A stretch of 42,388 nt of DNA, from positions 1 through 42,388 of the forward strand of contig MGSF01000076.1 of the NCBI GenBank assembly GCA_001798715.1. Reading direction: 5' to 3'. This DNA is from Deltaproteobacteria bacterium RIFCSPLOWO2_02_FULL_50_16. Lineage in GTDB: Bacteria; UBA10199; 2-02-FULL-50-16. The position numbers were made by a program, and so were the translations under genes. How positions within the stretch are numbered: position 1 is the stretch's first letter; the number at the start of each line of letters is the position of its first letter. The notes under the pieces were generated by a model that was not told where the DNA came from, ran no database searches, and saw only the letters and a program-made list of their open reading frames with translations. This document shows positions 14,454-23,209 of this stretch, in pieces.

Positions 14454-15389
14454 ATGAACGTCATTTTCGGAACAGAAAAGCTCAAATCCCCCATCAAAAA
14501 TCCTATCATCACCCTCGGTGTCTTTGATGGAGTTCACAGGGGACATCAACACATCTTTGAACTTATAAAAAAACAGGCCAAGAAAAATCGTGGCAAAAGT
14601 ATTGTTTACACCTTCAATCCTCATCCGGTGCGTCAATTGGCCCCTGATGCGTGTCCTCCCATGCTCCTCACCCTCGAGCAGAAAATTGAGACCATTCGTC
14701 GTCAAAAAGTGGATTATCTCATTATTGAGGCCTTTACTCCCGTCTTTTCCAAGCTTTCTCCTGACAAGTTTTTTCAAAAAGTGATTGTCGACCGAATCCA
14801 GGCACGGGAAATTTATGTTGGCTATGATTTTACATTTGGTTGCCAGCGAAGCGGCACTATTGAAACCTTAGAACAGCTTGGGAAAAACCATGGGATCGGC
14901 ATTCATATTGTCCCTGCCTTCTTTTTGGATAACACACTGGTATCGAGCACGCGAATTCGCCAGCTTATTGCCGAGTCAAAAATGTCTTCTGCCTCATATT
15001 TACTTGGAAAACACTACTGTATCGAAGGACATGTCGTGACCGGGCGCGGCATTGGAGGCAAAAAGCTGGGCTTTCATACTGCCAACATAGAAACCCTCAA
15101 TGAACTGATTCCCCCCAATGGAGTCTATGCCACCTTTGTCAAAATCAAACACAAGCGACACTTCAGTGTCACCAACATCGGCACCAATCCAACCTTTGGA
15201 GGAAAAACACTTTCCATCGAATCTCATATTCTCAATTTCAGGAGAAATATTGTTGGTCAAAAAATTTGTCTTGAATTTGTAGAAAAAATCCGTGAAGAAA
15301 TCAATTTTTCAAATGCAATGGATTTGTCGCATCAAATTCAATCCGATATTGAAATCGCCAAATCCCATCTAAGGCGGACACGATGGTAA
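14454..15389 (+). CDS. ribF: Bifunctional riboflavin kinase / FAD synthetase
   Basis: RibF makes FMN from riboflavin and ATP, then FAD from FMN and ATP. The N-terminal adenylyltransferase domain (about 1-180) has GVFDGVHRGHQ (nucleotide-binding HxGH-type site) and FNPHPV, with SSTRIR near its end. The kinase domain (about 185-305) has VVTGRGIGGKKLGFHTANI and the PPNGVYA and NIGTNPTFGG motifs. The 311 residues are the usual length. The ATG directly follows the stop of the protease gene (TAA-ATG) and the end overlaps aroE by seven bases, so the three are one transcription unit. Confidence 0.96.
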   Translation: MNVIFGTEKLKSPIKNPIITLGVFDGVHRGHQHIFELIKKQAKKNRGKSIVYTFNPHPVRQLAPDACPPMLLTLEQKIETIRRQKVDYLIIEAFTPVFSKLSPDKFFQKVIVDRIQAREIYVGYDFTFGCQRSGTIETLEQLGKNHGIGIHIVPAFFLDNTLVSSTRIRQLIAESKMSSASYLLGKHYCIEGHVVTGRGIGGKKLGFHTANIETLNELIPPNGVYATFVKIKHKRHFSVTNIGTNPTFGGKTLSIESHILNFRRNIVGQKICLEFVEKIREEINFSNAMDLSHQIQSDIEIAKSHLRRTRW

Positions 15390-16228
15390 AATTTGTAGGC
15401 GTTATTGGAGATCCGATCCATCATTCCCTCTCTCCTTCGATGCACAATGCCGTCTTTAAAAAGTACAAAATGGATTACCTTTATTTGCCCTTTCATGTCA
15501 CGCCACGACAACTTAGCGATTTTGTAAAGCATGCCAACCTCTGGGATCTTAAGGGATTTAATATCACTATTCCCCACAAAAAAAGCATCATGCGCTATTG
15601 TCATCAACTCTCTTGCGAGGCCAAGCTGATCGGTGCCGTCAATACGGTTGTCATCCGGTCGGGTCAGTGGAAAGGACATAACACGGATTATGAAGGTTTT
15701 TTAACGGCCTTAAAAAAATCTCATTGCCATCCTCAAAACAAGAATGTTGTCCTTATAGGTGCCGGTGGAGCAGCCCACGCCGTTCTCTATGGACTTTGCC
15801 TCCAAAAAGCTCGTTCTGTTATCGTTGTCGATCTTTACAAAAAAACGGCTCAGGGACTGGTCCGCCATTTTCAAAAAAAATTCCCAAAAACATCTCTACG
15901 AGCCCTTTCTTGGAAGGAAGTTGATTTAAAAAAAATATTGGGCGAGACATTTTTGTTGGTCAACGCCTCCCCCATAGGCCTCAATGGCACCTCGTTTAAA
16001 AATCTACCCCTCTCCCATATGCCTCCAAAAAGCTTTGTCTATGACCTGGTCTATACCCCCCTTGTCACGCCTTTACTGCGGCAAGCCCGTCGTCATGGGT
16101 TGAAAACGATTCCGGGCATCGACATGTTTATCCATCAGGGGGCCCGTGCCTTTTACCTGTGGACCCGTCGTCGACCCGATGTGAGACTCATGAAATCCAC
16201 CATCCTCAAATATCTCAAAAAAGCCTAG
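15383..16228 (+). CDS. aroE: Shikimate dehydrogenase
   Basis: AroE reduces 3-dehydroshikimate to shikimate with NADPH in aromatic amino acid synthesis. The 281-residue protein has the substrate domain motifs GDPIHHSLSPSMHN and FNITIPHKK (catalytic Lys in the last), then GAVNTVV and HNTDYEGF (catalytic Asp). The nucleotide-binding loop is GAGGAAHA, followed by NASPIGL and the closing PGIDMFIHQGARAF. All expected residues are present. The start overlaps ribF by seven bases. Confidence 0.96.
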   Translation: MVKFVGVIGDPIHHSLSPSMHNAVFKKYKMDYLYLPFHVTPRQLSDFVKHANLWDLKGFNITIPHKKSIMRYCHQLSCEAKLIGAVNTVVIRSGQWKGHNTDYEGFLTALKKSHCHPQNKNVVLIGAGGAAHAVLYGLCLQKARSVIVVDLYKKTAQGLVRHFQKKFPKTSLRALSWKEVDLKKILGETFLLVNASPIGLNGTSFKNLPLSHMPPKSFVYDLVYTPLVTPLLRQARRHGLKTIPGIDMFIHQGARAFYLWTRRRPDVRLMKSTILKYLKKA

Positions 16229-16264
16229 GTTGACCCCCCCTATTTTTTTTGATACCTTTTTTCG

Positions 16265-16816
16265 ATGGGGTTTCCGAAAAAAGACAAAAAAAAACTCCTG
16301 GGCTTTACCCTCATAGAACTCATGGTGGTCATCGCCATTTTAGCGACGATTGCTGCCGTCTTGATCCCGCGTTTTGTGAGACACCGACTTCAGCTAAAGC
16401 AGGCCGAATGCCGACAGTCTCTTACGGAAATCCTTGAGGCTGAACACTCTTTCTACAATCAACACGGCTCTTACACCAATGACCTAAGGCAACTGGGATG
16501 GACCCCAAAAGGCACTCCCCGTTATCTTTACGGTTTTTTTGACGCCCCCGATGACATCCCTCATACAACAGCGGACCCGGCCATTATCTCAAACTGTAAC
16601 TCCCCTCCCTGCTATTCGACAAAACTGATGACGAAGGGCGAAAAAGGCCCCTTGTATGGCCCCCTAACCCCCCAAGATCTCCCACACACGACCCACGCAA
16701 AAGACCTCACCTTTAAGGTGGGCTGCGTGGCCCAAATAACAAATGATTCTCGATTGGACCAGGCCACCATGGATCAAGAAGGTCATTTTGAACCACTGAT
16801 TCAATTCTATCCTTAA
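16265..16816 (+). CDS. Type IV pilin-like / pseudopilin protein
   Basis: A short basic leader (MGFPKKDKKKLLG) is followed by the class III signal FTLIELMVV, with cleavage expected after Gly13 and the conserved Glu at mature position 5. The hydrophobic helix extends to about residue 40. The rest (to 183) is a globular domain with four or more Cys and Pro-rich segments (NCNSPPC) that I do not recognise. It should be processed by a prepilin peptidase and assembled into a pilus or a type II secretion pseudopilus, but no other pilus gene is in the window. It follows aroE by 36 bases. Confidence 0.85.
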   Translation: MGFPKKDKKKLLGFTLIELMVVIAILATIAAVLIPRFVRHRLQLKQAECRQSLTEILEAEHSFYNQHGSYTNDLRQLGWTPKGTPRYLYGFFDAPDDIPHTTADPAIISNCNSPPCYSTKLMTKGEKGPLYGPLTPQDLPHTTHAKDLTFKVGCVAQITNDSRLDQATMDQEGHFEPLIQFYP

Positions 16817-16958
16817 ACCGTCAAAATTCAGACTGCTTTAACTACTTAAATTTGTTTGTTATTTTTACATATCCACACTATGTCGATCTAGGAGGGGGGT
16901 AAAAATAACCCCTTTTCACCCCCATTCCACCTATGAGACCCTTTTTCTCTTTGAAAAA

Positions 16959-16981
16959 AACAATTGTGATTTCAAATTGTT
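16959..16981 (+). promoter_or_regulatory. Inverted repeat upstream of the sigma-54-type promoter
   Basis: AACAATT and AATTGTT are separated by nine bases, centred about 58 bases upstream of the -12/-24 element. The position would suit an enhancer-binding-protein site, but it is a single copy and AT-rich, so chance is possible. Confidence 0.3.
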
Positions 16982-17018
16982 ACAAGTTTTTTGTCAAATC
17001 TTTTCAAATGGGCGGGTA

Positions 17019-17034
17019 TGGCATTGAATTTGCT
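17019..17034 (+). promoter_or_regulatory. Sigma-54 (RpoN) -24/-12 promoter of the response regulator
   Basis: TGGCATTGAATTTGCT matches the sigma-54 consensus TGGCAC-N5-TTGCW, with invariant GG and GC exactly ten bases apart. The expected start is near 17045, followed by a GAGG ribosome binding site and ATG at 17074. No competing sigma-70 promoter of similar quality is visible. Confidence 0.65.
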
Positions 17035-17073
17035 CTGATAATCCTAGAGAAGGGAAAAAAGAGGCGAACCACC

Positions 17074-17517
17074 ATGTCCAAACAGAGGATCCTTATTGTT
17101 GATGACAATACGATGATGCTCAAGTTCTGGCAGCGTCTCCTTGCGGGGGAGGCCTATGAGTGCCATACCACCCCTTCTGCCGAGGAGGCCCTTGAGATGA
17201 TGGAGGCCCTTACCATTGACGTCCTCATTACCGATCTTGTGATGCCCCACATGGACGGTTTTCAGCTGATGCGCCAAGTGCATCAACTCTATCCCCATGT
17301 TCAAATCGTTATGACAACGGGTTATTTCTATGATTTCGAAAAATTGCCCCTCCAAAAGACCGATTTGCACAAACTGCCGATCATCCTCAAGCCCTATCAT
17401 GACATCAACAATGTGCAAAACTTTCTTCATTACCTCCTGGAGGTGGAGGGGGGCTTGAAAAGCTATCCCCCCCATGTCACCACATCGGACGGCCGCGTCC
17501 AGTTGTGGACCTTATAG
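17074..17517 (+). CDS. Single-domain response regulator (CheY-like receiver)
   Basis: Residues 1-120 form a complete receiver domain: acidic pair Asp10-Asp11 (ILIVDDN), phosphorylation site Asp54 (LITDLVMPHMDG), the Thr in MTTG near 84 and the Lys in ILKPYH near 108. About 25 residues follow without a recognisable output domain, so it probably acts by protein contact. The reading frame extends upstream to 16933, but ATG 17074 starts the domain exactly, has GAGG about nine bases before it, and lies downstream of the predicted sigma-54 promoter. No histidine kinase gene is nearby, so the partner is unknown. Confidence 0.88.
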   Translation: MSKQRILIVDDNTMMLKFWQRLLAGEAYECHTTPSAEEALEMMEALTIDVLITDLVMPHMDGFQLMRQVHQLYPHVQIVMTTGYFYDFEKLPLQKTDLHKLPIILKPYHDINNVQNFLHYLLEVEGGLKSYPPHVTTSDGRVQLWTL

Positions 17518-17525
17518 ACACACTT

Positions 17526-17626
17526 TATGGTTTATTAACTTTCAGTGAGTACAGCTTAAATGACCAACCATAAGTATTTCTAACTTTGAATGAGCACATG
17601 AGTACTCATTCAAAGTTGAAATGCTA
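17526..17626 (+). repeat. Dispersed intergenic repeat, copy 2
   Basis: This copy has the same left end (TATGGTTTATTAACTTTCA, ACCAACCATAAGTA) and right end (AAAGTTGAAATGCTAT) as 2860-2976 in the same orientation. Its unique middle contains a 13-pair hairpin, AACTTTGAATGAG/CTCATTCAAAGTT (17582-17616). The rest of the gap to 17760 shows only small hairpins and no gene. Confidence 0.65.
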
Positions 17627-17760
17627 TCTCAGGACATCTTTAAGGAGACCTTTTCAGAACTCTTGGAATCGGCCTTGTCCCTCCTTTGTCGGGACCGCGA
17701 AAGGAAGATTTGATTGTATTTTTCACCTCCGGTGAAAGGCTGGCCGGAAGTAGCAACCCC

Positions 17761-19905
17761 TTAGAACTTGATGAGTTCGAGGCGGGCATGTTCCAATGAA
17801 AGGGTCTTCACTCGACCATCCGTAAAATAGACCGTCACCTTTTGATGGGGAGCCTTTCCCTGTTTTCTCCTCACAATTCCCATCCCGAAGGTCGGATGAC
17901 ACACTTGAGAGCCGATACGTAATGAAGATCGTTCTTCCAAAGGACGTTGGTCAAAATCAATATCAAAGGCCTCTTTTTTCTCCATTGACCGACTCCCGAC
18001 ACATTCCAAATAATCTTGAGGAATCTCTTCCAAAAAACGGGAGGGGAGATTGTATTGTTCACCTCCGTAAAGACGTCTTTTATGAGCCCTGGTAAAAAAA
18101 AGTCGCTCCTTGGCCCGTGTCATGCCGACATAGCAAAGACGCCTTTCTTCCTCTAGCTCACCGTCATTCCCCAAAGAGCGGGAGTGCGGAAATAGTCCCT
18201 CTTCCATCCCCCCCATAAAAACAACCGGAAACTCCAGGCCCTTAGCCAAGTGAATCGTCATCAGGGACACAACACCCCCCGACCGATCGATCTCATCGGA
18301 GTCCTGAACCAATGAGACCTGGTCTATAAATCGTTCCAAAGTGGGCTCTTCCTCACGACTTTCATAATCGCTGATGACATTTAAGAGTTCGTCCAAATTT
18401 TCCAGACGACTCTCCGCCTCCAAGGTCTTTTGTTGTTTCAGATCATCAATATAACCCGACTCTTCCATGACTGACTTGACAAAAAGGGTCACGCGGGAAC
18501 CGCTATACTGTTTTTTTAGCCTTTCCATCATTTTAAAAAAATCCAAGACCTTCTTTTTCAATCCCTGATTTAACCCTGCGATTTGATCGGCTCGACCCAT
18601 CACTTCATACAAAGAAAGATTTTGTTGGCTGGCATAATCTTCCAAGACGCCTATCGTCTTGTCTCCAATGCCGCGTGCAGAAACGTTAATAATCCTTTTG
18701 AGATTAATGGAGTCGCAAGGATTAATAATAACCCGAAGGTAGGCCATGACATCCTTGATTTCACGACGCTCATAGAATTTGACCCCACCATAAATAGCGT
18801 AGGGGATATTGTGTTTCCTTAATTCATCCTCAAAATTCCTGGATTGGGCGTTTGTCCTATAAAAAATGGCAAAATCAGACAACTTTCGCCCCTCCAAAAC
18901 CTTAAGCTCCTGTACCTGTTGAACAATAAAACGGGCCTCATCCCAATCATCATTGGCCTCATAAAGGACTGGGGCCTTCCCTTCTCCTCGATCCGTCCAT
19001 AATATCTTCCCTTTTCGATGTCTGTTGTGCTCAATCACCTTCGTGGCCGCCGAGAGAATTTTTTGGGAAGATCGATAATTCTGTTCCAGTTTTATCAGCA
19101 GGGTCCCTGAAAAATCATTCTCAAAATTTAATATGTTATTAATATTGGCCCCACGCCATCCGTAAATCGACTGATCTTCATCACCCACCACACAAATATT
19201 ATTACGAGGTTTTGACAACAGGCTGATGAATCGATATTGAGCCTGATTGGTGTCTTGATATTCATCCACCATAATATAGCGAAAAAGATCCCGATAAGAT
19301 TCCAATACCAGAGGATGTTCTTCAAAAAGCTGGACGGTCTTGACCAAAAGGTCGCCAAAATCAAGGGCATTATTCTCAAGAAGTTTCTTTTGATAAAGCT
19401 GATAAAGACCCGCAATAATCTCCTCAAAGGTGTCCTGGGCATGATGAGAATATTTTTCCGGCATGACAAGGGAATTTTTAGCGGCATCGATGCGCGAAAG
19501 TGCCGCCTGGGGTTTGATCACACGATCTGTTATCTTTTTTTCCTCCAGACATCGTTTCATCAAACTTGTTTGATCCATGGTGTCATAAATGACAAAATCA
19601 TTTGAATAACCTATCTTCTCAATGTGTTTTCGTAATAGGCGAAGGCAGGTGGAATGAAATGTGCTCACCCAAATGGAACGGCTCTGTTGATTGAGGATGC
19701 CTTCTATGCGATGCCGCATTTCTTCCGCGGCCTTGTTGGTGAATGTCACCGCCAAAATATTCCAGGGCGGTACCCCCCGATGAATCAAATGGGCCACACG
19801 GGCAGTAATCACCCTCGTCTTTCCACTCCCTGCCCCTGCCAGGATCAGAAGAGGCCCTTCACAATGTTCCACGGCCCGCTTTTGTTCGGGATTTAAATTG
19901 AGCAC
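17761..19905 (-). CDS. uvrD: ATP-dependent DNA helicase, UvrD/PcrA type
   Basis: This superfamily 1 3'-5' helicase is used in excision repair and replication-fork clearing. The 714 residues contain motif I AGAGSGKT, motif Ia (VTFTNKAAEEM), motif II VDEYQDTNQAQ, motif III GDEDQSIYGWRGA, motif IV QNYRSSQ, motif V (MTIHLAKGLEFPVVFM) and motif VI VGMTRAKERL. The C-terminal HPTFGMGIVRRKQG...VTVYFTDG is the small RNA-polymerase-binding domain of PcrA/UvrD. The start is GTG at 19905 with AAGGAAGGG upstream, 18 bases after glmS, so it is probably co-transcribed with glmU and glmS. Confidence 0.95.
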   Translation of the reverse strand: MLNLNPEQKRAVEHCEGPLLILAGAGSGKTRVITARVAHLIHRGVPPWNILAVTFTNKAAEEMRHRIEGILNQQSRSIWVSTFHSTCLRLLRKHIEKIGYSNDFVIYDTMDQTSLMKRCLEEKKITDRVIKPQAALSRIDAAKNSLVMPEKYSHHAQDTFEEIIAGLYQLYQKKLLENNALDFGDLLVKTVQLFEEHPLVLESYRDLFRYIMVDEYQDTNQAQYRFISLLSKPRNNICVVGDEDQSIYGWRGANINNILNFENDFSGTLLIKLEQNYRSSQKILSAATKVIEHNRHRKGKILWTDRGEGKAPVLYEANDDWDEARFIVQQVQELKVLEGRKLSDFAIFYRTNAQSRNFEDELRKHNIPYAIYGGVKFYERREIKDVMAYLRVIINPCDSINLKRIINVSARGIGDKTIGVLEDYASQQNLSLYEVMGRADQIAGLNQGLKKKVLDFFKMMERLKKQYSGSRVTLFVKSVMEESGYIDDLKQQKTLEAESRLENLDELLNVISDYESREEEPTLERFIDQVSLVQDSDEIDRSGGVVSLMTIHLAKGLEFPVVFMGGMEEGLFPHSRSLGNDGELEEERRLCYVGMTRAKERLFFTRAHKRRLYGGEQYNLPSRFLEEIPQDYLECVGSRSMEKKEAFDIDFDQRPLEERSSLRIGSQVCHPTFGMGIVRRKQGKAPHQKVTVYFTDGRVKTLSLEHARLELIKF

Positions 19906-19923
19906 AGGACAATCCCTTCCTTT

Positions 19924-21756
19924 TTACTCCACAGTCACACTCTTGGCCAGATTACGAGGCTGATCCACGTCCGTCCCTTTGTAATCGGCCATATAATAAG
20001 CCATCAACTGAATCGGGATGGAGAAAAGAAGCGGGGATAAAAACCACTGTGTCTTGGGGATAAAGATCGTCTCCTTGGCTATCTTGGGAATCAATTTGTC
20101 GCCCTGAGTGGCCAAGGCAATGAGATCGGCCCCTCGCGTTTGGACTTCCTCAATATTGCTATAAGTCTTGTCATAATGTTCATCCTGAGGAATGAGGACC
20201 ACAACAGGAACCCCCTCATCAATCAGGGCAATGGGACCGTGCTTCAATTCTCCAGCGGCGTACCCTTCCGCGTGAATATAGGAGATCTCCTTCAATTTTA
20301 GGGCCCCCTCCAAGGCAATCGGCGCATTGATACCGCGGGCAAAATACAGGAGACTCGGGCAGTGGGCATATTTTCTGGCAATCCTCTGATAGACGGCATC
20401 GGGCCTAAGGATCTTTTTCATTTGACTGGGGATCTTGGACAAAGACTCGATGGCACTGATCACATCCTTACGGTTTAAGTTTTTCGTAAGATCTCCCAAA
20501 AACAGGGAAAAGAGAGAGAGGACCACCAATTGGGCCGTAAAGGCCTTGGTCGAGGCCACCCCGATCTCCGGACCCGCATGGGTATAAAGGGTGGCCTCCG
20601 AGATCCGCGGGATACTGGAATCCATGACATTGCAAATGGAGACGATCTTGGCCTTTTTCTGGCGCGCCATCTGGACAACCGCCAAGGTATCCGCCGTCTC
20701 TCCAGACTGGGAGATGACAACCATCAAACACCTGGAATCTAGCACGGGTTGACGATAGCGAAATTCTGAGGCCAAATCGACAATCACGGGAATCCTGGCC
20801 ATGGACTCCATCATATACTTCCCCACCATTCCGGCATGGTAGGATGTGCCACAGGCCACGATATAAATCCTCTCAAAGGGATTTTTCTTACGAGGAAAGA
20901 GAGGCTCCAATTCCGGCAAATCAATGCGCTGGTGCCCATTTCCCAATCGTCCGCTCAAGGTGTTTTGAACAGCCATGGGTTGTTCATAGATCTCTTTGAG
21001 CATAAAATGCCTAAACCCGTCTTTTTCCGTTGTTGCCAAGGACCATTGGATCGTCTTGAGAGATCGCCGGATCGGCTGGCCTTTTAGATTAAAAATGCGA
21101 ATATTGTCTTTTTCCAGAAAACCCCATTCCTGATCCTCTAGGATCAAAATGGTGCGCGTCTGATTCAAAATCGCGGGAATATCGGAGGCGACAAAATTCT
21201 CCCCCTGTCCCTTTCCGACAACCAAGGGACTCGCGTTTTTTGCCACGTAGATACGATGGGGCTCTTTTTCGTAAAGAACAGCCAGGGCATAGGAACCCCT
21301 GACCTGACACAGGGCCTTTGGAAAGGCCTTCTCCATTTTTAAACCCTGATCCAAATACATCTGGATCAAGTGGCAAATGATCTCCGAATCCGTCTCAGAC
21401 TTGCAAACATATCCCTTTTTCTTCAATATCGGGACCAAGACACGATAATTTTCGATGATGCCGTTATGAACGACGGTGATATCCTTAGAATGGTGGGGAT
21501 GGGCATTGAGCTCTGAGGGGCGTCCGTGGGTGGCCCAGCGCGTGTGACCAATCCCAATAGTCCCTTTAAGACGCAGTTTGTTGAGGATTTTTTGCAGATC
21601 CGCAATCTTTCCCTTGACCTTTTGTATCTGAACGATTCCATTATCGATGATGGCCACCCCTGCCGAGTCATAACCCCGATACTCCAAGCGACGCAGCCCC
21701 TCGATGAGGATCTCTGAGGCTTCTTGCCCACCCACACATCCGATAATGCCACACAT
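19924..21756 (-). CDS. glmS: Glutamine-fructose-6-phosphate aminotransferase (isomerizing)
   Basis: GlmS makes glucosamine 6-phosphate from fructose 6-phosphate and glutamine, the first committed step to UDP-GlcNAc. The N-terminal glutaminase domain begins MCGIIGCVGG, with Cys2 as nucleophile after Met removal, and has GHTRWATHG. Two SIS sugar-isomerase domains follow (VACGTSYHAG, VVISQSGETADT, ELKHGPIALID), ending KSVTVE. The frame is open to 21789, but ATG 21756 is certain because Cys2 must be N-terminal and AAAGGAG lies nine bases before it. No glmS ribozyme is expected here, since only four bases separate it from glmU. Confidence 0.97.
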   Translation of the reverse strand: MCGIIGCVGGQEASEILIEGLRRLEYRGYDSAGVAIIDNGIVQIQKVKGKIADLQKILNKLRLKGTIGIGHTRWATHGRPSELNAHPHHSKDITVVHNGIIENYRVLVPILKKKGYVCKSETDSEIICHLIQMYLDQGLKMEKAFPKALCQVRGSYALAVLYEKEPHRIYVAKNASPLVVGKGQGENFVASDIPAILNQTRTILILEDQEWGFLEKDNIRIFNLKGQPIRRSLKTIQWSLATTEKDGFRHFMLKEIYEQPMAVQNTLSGRLGNGHQRIDLPELEPLFPRKKNPFERIYIVACGTSYHAGMVGKYMMESMARIPVIVDLASEFRYRQPVLDSRCLMVVISQSGETADTLAVVQMARQKKAKIVSICNVMDSSIPRISEATLYTHAGPEIGVASTKAFTAQLVVLSLFSLFLGDLTKNLNRKDVISAIESLSKIPSQMKKILRPDAVYQRIARKYAHCPSLLYFARGINAPIALEGALKLKEISYIHAEGYAAGELKHGPIALIDEGVPVVVLIPQDEHYDKTYSNIEEVQTRGADLIALATQGDKLIPKIAKETIFIPKTQWFLSPLLFSIPIQLMAYYMADYKGTDVDQPRNLAKSVTVE

Positions 21757-21760
21757 GGAC

Positions 21761-23149
21761 TCAACTCCTTTGGCGCCGGATCCAGCCACGGATCACCTTT
21801 TGATCAACACGTGAGAGGGCCAGGGACCCAGCCGGGACATTTTTTGTGATGGTGGATCCCGCCCCGATATAGGCCTGCCTTCCTATAGTCACAGGGGCCA
21901 CAAACTGGGTATCGCTTCCGACAAAGACATCGGGGCCTAGTATTGTCCTGTGTTTTTTTTGCCCGTCATAATTACAGGTAATGGTCCCAGCACCTATATT
22001 AGAGCGCTCTCCAATAACGGCATCTCCCAAATAGGAAAGATGATTGGCCTTGGCCTTTTTACGAATCCTGGTTTTTTTCAGTTCAACAAAATTTCCAATA
22101 TGGACCTCGGCTTCCACAACGGACAATGGCCGCAGATGGGCAAAGGGACCAATATGGGCCCTAGAGGCAATACGACTTTCCTCAATCACACAATAGGGCT
22201 GAATAGAAACATCCCTGCCCAAGACAGAATCCACAATCACCGAACCCTGATCAATGATCGTCCCCGATCCAATCCGCGTCTTTCCCCTCAATGAGACCTG
22301 AGGCCCAATGACGACATCCGAGGATAACTGAACCCCACTCTCCAGCTGAGTGGAGGCCCCATCTATAAAAGTCACCCCCTTCATCATCCACTCCTCCTTC
22401 ATCCTTTGCTGCATCCAATGACCTGCCTCCGCCAACTCCTTGAGGGAATTAATCCCCTGAACCTCCCTAGAATCCCCCCAATGAAAAACCCCGACACCCT
22501 CTCCCTCTTCAAGGGCCATCGCGATCAAATCCGTCAAATAATATTCCTTTTTAATCTTATTTTTTTTGATGTGAGAAATCCTTGAAAAAAGATAAGAAGC
22601 CTTAGCCACCATAATACCCGAGTAGATCTCGCCTATCTTTTTTTGATCGGGCTTAAGATCCCTTTCTTCCACGATTCCCATAAGCGACCCATCCTGGAGG
22701 CGAATGAGTCGCCCATATCCTGTGGGATTCTGAACCGTCGTCGAGAGCAAGGTCATCGCATTTCCCTCTTGGCGATGGAGAGAAAGCAGGGTCCGCACTG
22801 TCTCAACCCTCACCATGGGAACATCCCCATAAAGAATAAGGATATCTCCTAAAAAATGTTTAAGAAAAGGGGTAGCCTGTCTCACGGCATGAGCCGTTCC
22901 GAGTTGGGGTTTTTGTTCTACACATTGAATATTCTTTGAATTTTTGACCTTGGAGACCACCTCATCTTCCACCTGCTTATGGCCATATCCCAAGACAACG
23001 ACAATCTTCTTGGATTGGAGCCTCATGGCCACTCGAAGGGGATAGTGGAGCATTGGCTCGCCAGCAATACGATGAAGGACCTTGGGTCGGCGAGAGGCCA
23101 TGCGAGTCCCCTTGCCCGCCGCCAAAATAATTGTCGATAAAGACACCAT
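21761..23149 (-). CDS. glmU: Bifunctional GlmU: GlcN-1-P acetyltransferase / UDP-GlcNAc pyrophosphorylase
   Basis: GlmU performs the last two steps to UDP-GlcNAc, feeding peptidoglycan and lipopolysaccharide synthesis. The N-terminal uridylyltransferase domain has LAAGKGTRMASRRPKVLH (G-loop, Lys), QLGTAHAV and GDVPMV. From about residue 250 a left-handed beta-helix of hexapeptide repeats carries the acetyltransferase part (IGPFAHLRP, HIGNFVELKK, GAGTITCNYDG, YIGAGSTI). The 462 residues are normal. No Shine-Dalgarno is visible before 23149, and the best promoter lies very close, so the transcript leader may be only about ten bases. Confidence 0.96.
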   Translation of the reverse strand: MVSLSTIILAAGKGTRMASRRPKVLHRIAGEPMLHYPLRVAMRLQSKKIVVVLGYGHKQVEDEVVSKVKNSKNIQCVEQKPQLGTAHAVRQATPFLKHFLGDILILYGDVPMVRVETVRTLLSLHRQEGNAMTLLSTTVQNPTGYGRLIRLQDGSLMGIVEERDLKPDQKKIGEIYSGIMVAKASYLFSRISHIKKNKIKKEYYLTDLIAMALEEGEGVGVFHWGDSREVQGINSLKELAEAGHWMQQRMKEEWMMKGVTFIDGASTQLESGVQLSSDVVIGPQVSLRGKTRIGSGTIIDQGSVIVDSVLGRDVSIQPYCVIEESRIASRAHIGPFAHLRPLSVVEAEVHIGNFVELKKTRIRKKAKANHLSYLGDAVIGERSNIGAGTITCNYDGQKKHRTILGPDVFVGSDTQFVAPVTIGRQAYIGAGSTITKNVPAGSLALSRVDQKVIRGWIRRQRS

Positions 23150-23164
23150 AAAAAAGATGGCTGC

Positions 23165-23194
23165 TTATACTTGAAATGGGGGGGTGGGGTCAAG
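23165..23194 (-). promoter_or_regulatory. Promoter of glmU-glmS-uvrD
   Basis: On the minus strand TTGACC (23194-23189), an 18-base spacer with a C-run, and TATAAG (23170-23165). The start would fall near 23158, only about nine bases before the glmU ATG. Confidence 0.5.
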
Positions 23195-23209
23195 TAGACT
23201 ACACACCTT

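Noticed and set aside
16933-17073. N-terminal extension of the response regulator
   Set aside because: It would cover the sigma-54 promoter, has no domain, and the downstream ATG fits the receiver domain exactly.
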